Source of the DNA: Prorocentrum cordatum
Lineage: Eukaryota; Sar; Dinophyceae; Prorocentrales; Prorocentraceae
Reading direction: 5' to 3'
DNA: 25,557 nt
NCBI GenBank assembly: GCA_963575745.1
Contig: CAUYUJ010016906.1
Location: 231,501 to 257,057, forward strand
Below are positions 17,757-25,557 of this stretch, piece by piece. The notes under the pieces are model-generated. The model saw only the letters and a program-made list of their open reading frames with translations, did no database searches and was not told the DNA's origin. The stretch's first letter is position 1. The number at the start of each line of letters is the position of its first letter. Position numbers and translations under genes: made by a program.

Positions 17757-19517
17757 TTGTTGTTGCAAGGATCGATCGCATTGCCAGTAGCCGTTGCTGG
17801 ACAAGGTCGGAATCTCCACGCGCCTGGCGGGTGACGCGCGCACCTGGTCGCGGTCGGTGGCCGCAAGGGGTTCGCTTTAGGTTTCTCGCAATCCGGACGT
17901 CTTTTTCTATAGTTGGGAATATGTCAAAACTATGTGAACTTCAAAGTCAAATAGGTCACTGCTAAAGGTTTACTCAAAGTCTCCAGGTCAACATGGCGAC
18001 GTTCGTATTGTGGACATTACGGAACTCGCCGCGCGCGCGGCGGGTTACCGACCCACCGCCTGGGTCACCCGAAATCTTGTCGGTCACCGCTCAGATTTCG
18101 CGTGCGTTCCCAAGCCAGTGCGGCGATTTTCCATTGTGGACATCGCAAAACTCCTCGCGCGCGCATGCGTGGGCAGTTTTTGACACCAGAACTCGTGCAT
18201 ACTTCAACATCGAGCCCGTCGCCGCCAAGGTTGCATTGTGGTTTCCAGGCCAACATGGTGATTTTCCGATTGTGGAACATACAGAACTCACCACGCGAGC
18301 GCGCACGCGCGGCGGGTGACCCACCCACCGTGCGGGTCACCCGAAATCGCGTCGGTGGTCACCGCCAAGTGTTCACATTAGGATCCAGGGCGACATGGCG
18401 ACTTTCCTTCCGTGGATATGTCGGAACTCGCCAGGCGCGCGCGCACGCGCGGCGGGTGACCCGCCCGTTGCGCGGGTCACCGGAAATCCGGTCGACAATC
18501 GCTAACAGACCACATGGGTGTCCAAACCATCATGGCGATGTTCCGACCGTGGACATTACAGAATTCTTCACGCGCACGTGCATGGGGGAATCCTGTATGG
18601 ATCATGCATAGAATCGTCCACCAGAACCCACGTACACTTTAACATCCCTTCCGTCACCGCTAACAGCGCACTTGAGTTCCCAGGCCGCGATGAAGACTTC
18701 CCAACTGTGGAACATACACAATTCGCCACGAGCTCGCGCGCGCGGCGGGTAACCCGCCCCCCGCGCGGGTCATCCGAAATTTTGTCGGCCACCGCCAAGC
18801 GTTCACACCAGTTCCCATACCAATTTGGCGACTATTCGACTGTGCACATTCAAGAACTCCGCGCGCGCGGGAAGTCCTGTAGTGTCCATCGTAGGTTATG
18901 AACGCTCAAGCCAATGTCACTTTGGAGATCCAATCGGTCAGCGTTCAACCTTTGAGAACAGCCGTGAACCGTAACAAGCTTCGACGTTGCTGAAGGCGCG
19001 CCAAAGGCTACCAAAGCTTGGCAAGGTTTGACGAGGGCTACCAGACCTTGCCAAGGTCGTGTCATGCGCCGCTTATGAGAAGAACAAGGACAAGTGATTT
19101 AAACAAAAACCACAACAATGAACCATGAAACAGAAAATTCAAGACATCGCAGAAGAGTCAAAGGAACGAACCTCAGGAACGATTCGTGACTCACGGGGGT
19201 TTGGGGTTTGCTGGATTGGCGGCAGGTTTGCCATCGGCGAGCGAGCGTCAACGAAAAGGGGCTCGGCCGATGCGCTCGCCGCTCCCCGTCCGGAAGATGC
19301 GCGCTGGAATGTTAGCAGCCGGTTGGCCGTCGAACGTCCGCGGGCCGCCTGACAGAAGCGCAGCCGTTGATTTAAACCAAAAAACAAGCTTAACAAACAA
19401 ACACGCTTCCGATTGCATGCAGCCGAATCCCCAAAATACGACTGTAGTATTTTTGCGTCCGGCCGTCAGGAACTGGGGCGGGCGCGCCCGGCGCGAATCT
19501 GGCCCAAGTGAAGCAAC
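17757..19517 (-). repeat. Right arm of the 4.9-kb inverted duplication
   Basis: The reverse complement aligns with 14596-16719. It carries the same alternating sub-repeats, with GGGT(G/T)ACC palindromes near 18042, 18314, 18454 and 18747, and the same outer block with CATTCCAGCGCGCATCT (reverse strand, near 19300). The arms differ by many substitutions and the left-arm insertion, so this is not a recent copy or an assembly mirror. Confidence 0.88.
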
Positions 19518-19559
19518 CCTTCTCGTTGGAACAGGAGTAGAGTCAAGAAAACCTTCCAA

Positions 19560-19760
19560 TGGGTGCGCGTCTTGGTGTGCGTCTCTGTGTGGGTCTCTGC
19601 GTGGTTGTGTGCGTCTCTGTGGTGCGTCGCTGTGTGTTTCCGTGTGTCTCTGTCTGTGGTTGTGTTATTGTGTGTGGTTGTGCGTGTGGTGGTTTGCGGC
19701 ATTGTACTTGTGTGTCTGCTCTGCGTGTCTGTGGATGCATGCGTGTGTGGCGCCGACGTC
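19560..19760. repeat. Second GT-rich tract
   Basis: GTGTGCGTCTCTGTGTGGGT-type sequence just outside the right arm. It is GT-rich on the same strand as the tract outside the left arm, so it is not part of the mirror. Confidence 0.85.
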
Positions 19761-19782
19761 GCGATTTACTTCGCAGTGTTCC

Positions 19783-19885
19783 CAAGAGGCCCCAAGAGGC
19801 TTCCAAAAGGCCCCCGAGAGGCCGCCCAGGAAGGCCCCCAAGAAGCCTGCAAGAGGCATCCTCAGAGATCGCAGCGTGCATCCAA
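19783..19885 (-). repeat. Reverse-orientation copy of the CTTGGGGCC minisatellite
   Basis: CCCAAGAGGCCCCAAGAGGC and variants are the reverse complement of the units at 22480-24740 and 15830-16060. Confidence 0.8.
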
Positions 19886-20130
19886 GAGGCCCCTGACCCA
19901 CAACCCAGGCACGGTGCCGGGACGGGCCGAAGGCCATTGAGGACTCTTGAGCGCGCTGCGTTCAGTACCTCCCGGGACAGCTGCTCCAGAAGGACGTCCC
20001 TTGTCCCACATCGAGGCGCGGCTCGTCGGCCGCGGCTCTCGTGAGTATGCGATTTATCTGTCCACCGTTACACTTCAAGGGGAAAGGCCACCCGGACGCC
20101 TACCTCTTTTCATGCATTGGGCGTTGCGTA
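19886..20130. other. Unassigned DNA with one gene-like open stretch
   Basis: A + frame around 19990-20130 gives mixed-composition residues (for example REYAIYLSTVTLQG). I recognise no family, so it is not called a gene. Confidence 0.3.
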
Positions 20131-20131
20131 A

Positions 20132-20276
20132 TAGGGGGGTCATAAATGGGGGGGTGGCGAGGGTGGTCCGAAAAGGTACCCAAACGGTGCCTAAACGAGC
20201 CCCCTGGGGCTCCGGAGGGGCCCGAAAGGGGCACGAAAGGGGACCGTTTCTGACCCCCCTATTTGTGACCCCCCCA
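20132..20276. repeat. Inverted repeat with about 22-bp arms
   Basis: Left arm GGGGGGTCATAAATGGGGGG (20134-20153) pairs with 20252-20276 (ACCCCCCTATTTGTGACC then CCCCC) with two mismatches. Inside, AAACGGT and ACCGTTT pair as well, so the whole segment can fold. Confidence 0.75.
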
Positions 20277-20290
20277 TGAAGCCACGCCCA

Positions 20291-20654
20291 CATGCATCGA
20301 CACCCCGTTCGGTGCCTCGCGGCACGGTGGCGGATCCTTCAGACTCTCAGAAGCCGACGGCCCAAGCGCAGCCTGTCTCGCCCCGGCGCGAGGGGGGGGC
20401 AGAGGCGCGAAGGGCGGAGCGCGGAGCGACGCGGGGAGAGGCAGGGACCTCCAGGCGACGTTCGACGAGCACGGGAGGGGAAGGAGGAGGGAAGGATCGG
20501 CGGGGAGGCCCGGGGGGGGAGTGACGGGGGGCAGGCAGGAGGCGGCGCGGCTTCTGAGAAGCCGTCGCGCCTGTTTCAGAGGTTGTCCGGGCCCTCTCCG
20601 AGGGCAGAGGCGGTCTCTCGGGAGGCCGGGGGGCTTCTGAGAAGGCGGCATCGA
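20291..20654. other. GC-rich DNA, no gene seen
   Basis: G-rich on the + strand. CTTCTGAGAAG motifs occur at about 20550 and 20634. No recognisable product. Confidence 0.4.
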
Positions 20655-20956
20655 GGAGCGAGGGAAGGAAAGGAGGAGGGGAAGGAATTTGCAGGAGTAA
20701 CAGGAGGAAGGCAGGAAAAGGGGAAGGAGAAGGAAGAGGAGGAGGGGAGGCGGCGGAGGAGGAGGAGGAAGAGAAGGAGGAGGAGGGGACGGAGGAGGGG
20801 GAGGACAGGAGGAGGATGATGAAGGAAAGGAGGAGGGATCGAGCCCCGAGGACTGAGCAAAGGGAGGGAGGAAAGGAGGAGAACGAGGAGAATGAGGAGG
20901 GGGAGCTGATGGAGGAGGAGGAGGAGGAGGAGGAGGAGGAGGAGGAGGAGGAGGGG
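20655..20956. repeat. Purine tract, (GGA)n/(GAG)n
   Basis: Almost entirely A and G on the + strand, with pure GAG repeats at about 20907-20953. Confidence 0.95.
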
Positions 20957-21093
20957 ATGGATGCGGAGGGGGGAGCCACTGCCGGCCCGCGCCACCAAGG
21001 GGGGCATGGATTTCGGCGGCGGGCCCGACCTGGACCTCGGCCCCGAGCCCCCGCCTGCGGCGGGAGGAGCGCCACGCCCTTTTTCCCAGAACG

Positions 21094-21190
21094 CGCGACG
21101 ACGACGACGACGACGACAACCTCGACGGCAAAGACGACGACGATGACGACGTCGGCCACGACGACCACGATGATCACGACCGCGACGGCG
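21094..21190. repeat. (ACG)n-rich tract
   Basis: CGACGACGACGACGACGACG followed by degenerate GACGAC/GACCAC units. Confidence 0.9.
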
Positions 21191-21489
21191 ACGCCCCAGC
21201 TCTGGGCCTCTATCCCATTCTCCCAGTACGGCAGGCTGGCGCGCTGGCGACGTCGGCGAAGGCGTTCCAGGTTGAAGCCTGTGGCGTACTTGCCCTCGTT
21301 CTCTTCATCCTCGTCACTATGCTGCTCCTCCTTCTCGTTGTCCTCGTGCTCCTCCTCGCTGTCCTCACGTTCTCCAGGTCGCCCTCGTCATGGCCTCCCC
21401 GTCGCCCTGACCTTCCTTTTCTTCTTCTTCGCCCAATAAACCCATTGGTCTAAAGCGGCGCTTCCCGTTCTGATCCGATCATGGGGGCT
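21191..21489. other. Unassigned, CTC-rich 3' part
   Basis: 21295-21390 is a degenerate CTC/CTT/GTC tract. No gene called. Confidence 0.4.
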
Positions 21490-22040
21490 CGCTGGAGGGC
21501 TGCGAACTGCGAAACTGACGCCACTTTCGAGGGATGCTTGAGGGGGGCAGCACAGTGACGTTTTACGCGGACACAAAGTAGACCTCGCCAACCCTGGGGC
21601 GGTGGGAAGTGTGAAATTGTCGCCTTTTTCGAGGGTTGCTGGGGCGGGGCAGCACAGTGACGTCTTACGCGGACCCAGCCTGGATCTCGCCATCCGGGGG
21701 GGGGGCAAAGTGTGAAATTATCCCTAGTTTCGAGGATTGGTGAGGGGGGGCAGCACAGCGACTTCTTACGCGGACCCAGAAGAAAACCTCGCCATTCTTG
21801 GGGAGGGGAGGGGGGGGGGAGGGGGGAGGGGGAGGGGGGGGGGCGGGGGGAGAAATGCGAAGCTGTCGCTACATTCAATGGATGCTGGGGGGGGGGCAAC
21901 ACAGTGACGTCTTACGCGGACCCAGACTAGACCTCGCCATTCCAGAGGGGGCTGCGGCTCCTCCTGCGGACCCAAACTGGACCTCGCCGTCCCTGGAAGG
22001 GTGGGAAACACGAAATTGTGGGCACATTCGAGTCCGTCCG
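21490..22040. repeat. Tandem array, unit about 102 bp, 4-5 copies
   Basis: The CAGCACAGTGACG-type block recurs at 21548, 21650, 21751 and 21897 (as CAACACAG). Each is followed by TTACGCGGACCCA and ACCTCGCCAT, then a G-run and GAAATTGTCGC. The third-to-fourth interval is lengthened to 146 by an expanded G-run (21797-21852). A truncated unit follows at 21960-22035. Confidence 0.92.
21797..21852. repeat. G-run block with quadruplex potential
   Basis: Nearly uninterrupted G with single A or C spacers; many runs of five or more G in 56 bases on the + strand. Confidence 0.85.
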
Positions 22041-22442
22041 ATTTTCCGCAAGCTCAGGGTCACGCGCACCAGCCTGACCATCTCTCACGCGCCCAGCCTG
22101 ACCCAATTTGTCGTCGACGCCAGGCTCAAAAACGCGGACGACTTGGAATCCTTGTAAGCGAATATTTCTGCTACGTTTTCCAGGGACGCCGATCGACCAT
22201 CTCGTGATGATTCCTTTCGCTTCGCGGGGTGTGAGGATGTCTCAATCCAAGCCATCCAGGCGGGAGACGGAATGCCCGGCAGGGCTCGCTTGGGCGGTCC
22301 GCTCTTTCCGGCAAGGCGAGAGCGGCTCAAGGGCCCTAAACGGCGGCGGTCAAGAGAAGTGCAAGGCAGCACGAGAAGGCAGGGACAAGGAGAGACGGGG
22401 CGAGAAGAGAATGATGGGCAAGACGACTAGAAGAGGGATGAA
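22041..22442. other. Unassigned DNA between arrays
   Basis: 22191-22210 (GATCGACCATCTCGTGATGA) recurs at 24746-24765 with 18 of 20 matches, and 22211-22231 resembles 23509-23530, so parts belong to the following repeat family. 22365-22440 is purine-rich. No gene. Confidence 0.45.
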
Positions 22443-22455
22443 GTCGCTTCACAAC

Positions 22456-23530
22456 TGCACGTCCGGAGCACGTACAGTCACGTGGTCGCGGGGCTTCTTG
22501 GGAGCCTCTTGGGGACCTCCTGGAGGCCTCCTGGGAGTTTCTTTTGGCCTCTTGGGGACTTTTTGGGGGCCTTTTCCCCCCTCCCTCCTTTTCATACACC
22601 CCCCCCCATTTTCCCTTCAAGCGCCGGCTCTAATCATGGGCGCCGCAGTGACCAACTTCCACCGGGCTGGCGCTACGCCGCAGTTCGCCCAGAGGGGGGA
22701 TAATAACATGACACTCCAGTCGCTGTGTGGCCTTTGGGGGTTTGGGGGGGGGCCTTTTGGGCGCTTCTGGTGTGTTTCTTGGAGGCCTCTTGGGGGCGTT
22801 TTGGGCCGTCTTGGGGCGCTTTTGCGCTGTTTCGCCCCCATCGGAGGCTGTTTGGGGGGCCTCTCGCGGCCGCATTGGAGCCCTCTTGGGGTCCTCTTGG
22901 GCCGTCTTCGCGGCCTCTTGGACCGTCTTGGGGGCCTCTTTGGGCCGTTTTGGGGCCTTCTTGGGCCGTTGTGGGGCCCTCTTGGGTTTTTTGGGGGGTT
23001 GTTTTGGGGCGATTCTGGGAGCTGTTTGGGCCGTCGTGGACTATTGGGAGTCGAAAAAGTTGAGGACGCTGAAACATTGCAAGAACCATAGGAAAATAAT
23101 GATTTCGACCTGTGGAGGCGCAGTTGTGGGCGTTCTTGGGGCCCTCTTGGGACCCTCTTTGGCCGTCCTTGGGGCGTTTTGGGGCCGTCTTGGGGGCCTC
23201 ATGGGCCCCCGTTGGGAACATCTTGGGCCGTATCGGGGCCATCTTGGGCCATCTTGGGGTCCCCAGAGGCCCAGGAGGCCGAACTTGTTGATTTGTCATA
23301 GGTTTTTATCGGTTCTGGGCCCCAGAAGGAGGGCCGATCATTTTGGTCCGTTCCTGCGGCGCGGCTCCCAGGGGGGGGTTAGGGGGGAGGCATAATAATG
23401 TAACACAACGCAACATGTCGCAATGATGCAATCATTGGATACATTGGATACGCTGCATTAAGGCGTTCGCCCAAAAACGCTGCCGCTCAGCACGTCGCCT
23501 CCGGACGTGAATTCCTCTCGCTTCGCGGGG
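22456..23530 (+). repeat. 1,075-bp tandem duplication, copy 1
   Basis: Starts TGCACGTCCGGAGCACGTAC. It is built of short CTTGGGGCC(G/C)T-type units with G-runs every 10-12 bases, separated by unique blocks such as AATCATGGGCGCCGCAGTGA and GGATACATTGGATACGCTGC. Copy 2 starts at 23531 with the same sequence. Open frames rich in G, L, W and S come from the units. Confidence 0.92.
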
Positions 23531-24572
23531 TGCACGTCCGGAGCACGTACAGTCACGTCGTCGCGGGGCCTCTTGGGAGCCTCTTGGGGGCCTCCTGGAG
23601 ACCCCTGGGAGTTTCTTTTGGCCTCTTGGGGGGACTTTTTCGGGGCCTTCCCCCCCTCCTTCCTTTTCATACACCCTCCCCATCTTCCCTTCAAGCGCCG
23701 GCTCTAATCATGGGCGCCGCAGTGACCAACTTCCACCTGGCTGGCTCTGCGCCTCAGTTCACTCCAGTCGCTGTTGCGCCTTTGGGTTTTTTTTTGGAGG
23801 CCTTTTGGAGGCTTCTGGGGGTCTTCTTGGAGGCCTCTTGGGGGCCTCTTGGGGCCTCTTGGGGGCGTCTTGGGCCGTCTTGGGGCGTTTTTTTGCACCG
23901 TTTCGCCCCTTCGGAGGCTGTCTTGGGGGCTTCCCGCGGCCGCATTGGAGCCCTCTTGGGGTCCTTTCGGGCCGTCTTCGCGGCCTCTTGGACCGTCTTG
24001 GGGGCCTCTTTGGGCCGTTTTGGGGCCATCTTGGGCCGTCTTGGGGCCCTCTTGAAGGTTTTTTGGGGTTGTTATGGGGCGATTCTGGGAACGGCTTGGG
24101 CCGTCATGGATTATTTGGAATCGAAAAAGTTGTGAACGCTGATACATTGCAAGAACCATGAGAAAATCAATGATTTCGGCCTTTGGAGGCGCAGTTGTGG
24201 GCGTTTTTTGGGCCCTCTTGGGCCGTCCTTGGGGCTTTGGGGGCCCTCTTGGGGCCGCCTTGGGGGCCTCATGGGCCCCCGTTGGGAATATTTGCGGCCG
24301 TCTTGGGCCATCTGGAGGTCCTCTTGGAGTCCCCAGAGGCCGAACTTGTTGATTTGTCATCGGTTTTTGTAGGTTTGGGGCCCCAGACGGAGGGCCGATC
24401 ATTTTGGTCCGTTCCTGCGGCGCGGTTCCCAGGGGGGTTAGGGGGGAGGCATAATAATGTAACACAACGCAACATGTGGCAATGATGCAATCATTGGATA
24501 CATTGGATACGCTGCATTATGGCGTTCGCCGAAAAACGCTGCCGTTCAGCACATCACCTCCGGAAGTGGATT
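23531..24572 (+). repeat. 1,075-bp tandem duplication, copy 2
   Basis: Aligns with 22456-23530 from end to end, identity by eye near 85-90%, with small indels (for example a block missing after 23755 and around 24330). It ends near CACCTCCGGAAGTG. Confidence 0.92.
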
Positions 24573-24742
24573 CTTGGGCTTACGCCGCACTGCCGACCCC
24601 TTGGGAGTCTCCTAGTAGGTCTTTCGGGGGCCTCCTGGCAGCACGTTTGAGGCTTCTTGGGGGCCGTTTTGGGGGCCTCTTTTGGGCCTCGTTTGGTTTT
24701 CTGGTGGGCCTCTTGGAGCCTTTTGGGGGCTTTTTGGGCCTC
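24573..24742 (+). repeat. Degenerate partial third unit of the G-run repeat
   Basis: CCTTGGGAGTCTCC, GGGGGCCTCCTGG and CTTGGGGGCCGTTTTGGGGG continue the unit pattern without the unique blocks. Confidence 0.7.
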
Positions 24743-25074
24743 GGCGATCGAGCAACTCGTGATGAGTACGAGGACCGGGCCGCCCGCGGACCCGTCGAGA
24801 CGTGCCGCGCGCGCTTTTTCCTTCCCGCACCGAGGAAGCGCAGGAAAGAGGCCTCAACGGCGGGCAGCGCACCTCGGCCTCGCACTTAGGTTGGGAAGTG
24901 GTGTTGTTTCTTTGGAGTGAGACCCAGACCCCCTCGGGCAATAATAAAAATCATACCAGTCCAGGGGGATTTGTCGAGACCTCCAGGGATCGACGTAGCG
25001 AAACAATCATGATGTCAGGGGTCTGGGGGGTAAAAAACGTTGTCACTGTCGTCGTCCTTGTCCTCCTTACATTC

Positions 25075-25110
<36 letters not shown>

Positions 25111-25557
25111 CGACGACACACCGCCCTCCCAAAACGCTCCGTGTCCGCTTCGTTCCCGCCCGTGTCCCGTCCGGGCCCTAGGCCTACATTCGTCCATCCT
25201 GGCCCCCTCGCCTACCGATCGGTGCCCCGCGAATCCCGCAACGCATGCACAGGTCTCACAACAAGTGCCCGTCTTGTCCACGCCATCATTTGGAATAGTT
25301 TCGGGCCGCCTGTCCAGATCAGTCATTGGACATGGGCCCGGCACGTCGCAGGCTGTGTTTTGGACAAGGGTGGCGGAGGGGGCGCATTGTCTTGGGCTTG
25401 TCGCGAGACGGGCGGAGCAGGAAGGGGGTGGGACCACGAAGCGCCCTAGGCCCTAGACGACTCACGCCCAGAGGGCCAACGTGGGCTCCTGCAGTCCGCG
25501 CGTCCGCCCTGCCAGATGCGCGGGACGACGCTCGCACGGCAGCATTCCGACGTGACC
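24743..25557. other. End of window, no gene recognised
   Basis: Contains a (CTG)10 run and otherwise mixed GC-rich DNA. Open frames exist on both strands, but none shows a recognisable domain. Confidence 0.4.
25078..25107. repeat. (CTG)10 microsatellite
   Basis: Ten uninterrupted CTG units, followed by CTTCGACGAC. Confidence 0.97.

Noticed and set aside
15000-19100. CRISPR-like array from the repeated palindromes
   Set aside because: Unit spacing is irregular, units diverge, the context is eukaryotic and no cas genes are present.
19947-20279. 110-residue + frame with REYAIYLSTVTLQG
   Set aside because: Composition is gene-like for about 45 residues, but I recognise no family, and the frame continues into the inverted repeat at 20132-20276.
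20259-21177. Minus-strand frames of 276-290 residues rich in Ser, Pro and Leu
   Set aside because: They are generated by the purine tract and ACG repeats.
21435-21441. AATAAA as a polyadenylation signal
   Set aside because: No gene ends here, and dinoflagellates do not rely clearly on this hexamer.
22325-22332. GGCTCAAG resembling the spliced-leader end
   Set aside because: Only eight bases match, the upstream bases do not fit, and no gene follows.
22108-23395. Gly/Leu/Trp-rich frames (GLLGASWG type) and their Pro/Arg/Gln-rich complements
   Set aside because: They translate the CTTGGGGCC minisatellite and occur in several frames and on both strands, so they are not treated as genes.

Overview
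The window looks like nuclear DNA of a dinoflagellate. The strongest evidence is a decayed but recognisable dinoflagellate spliced-leader sequence (19 of 22 positions) followed by two shorter leader relics, directly upstream of an intronless gene. Other features fit: high GC, all recognisable genes on one strand, few genes among very long low-complexity DNA, and diverged tandem and inverted repeats. The short GCAGCAGCG-centred palindromes in coding sequence remind me of Prorocentrum predicted proteins, but this is memory and I could not check it.

Layout. 1-5135 is a gene-bearing block on the + strand. It holds the C-terminal part of a DDE-superfamily (pogo/Tigger-like) transposase-type protein cut by the window edge, a long (CT)n tract, and a two-exon gene for an endonuclease/exonuclease/phosphatase-fold protein whose predicted GT-AG intron joins two reading frames in phase. 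Twelve short hairpins with an AGCA loop lie in this block, all in one orientation, and none were seen elsewhere. 5371-6136 is minisatellite DNA, including a ~52-bp array open in all six frames. 6455-7064 encodes the C-terminal motifs of a PIF1/RecD-like helicase, probably a last exon or relic.

7340-8191 contains small non-autonomous elements (TTAA-flanked inverted repeats), a (CTC)n tract and a dispersed repeat. 8197-9761 is the best gene: a GT23 (FUT8-like) fucosyltransferase of 475 residues, single exon, less GC-rich than its surroundings, preceded by the leader relics, so probably a recycled mRNA.

From 9762 to the end I find no convincing gene. The DNA is built of a 60-bp direct repeat, a second TTAA element in reverse, a 259-bp foldback element with a 5-bp target duplication, trinucleotide tracts, a 1.45-kb GT-rich tract, a 4.9-kb inverted duplication with ~1.7-kb arms and a 1.0-kb spacer, purine-rich tracts, a ~102-bp tandem array and a 1,075-bp tandem duplication made of closely spaced G-runs. 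Many long open frames here come from stop-poor repeats and are not reported as genes.

The genes do not form a pathway. Two are mobile-element-type or nucleic-acid-processing proteins, one is a helicase fragment and one is a secretory-pathway glycosyltransferase. The most unusual signals are the strand-biased covarying hairpins, the leader relics, the inverted duplication and the TTAA element family.
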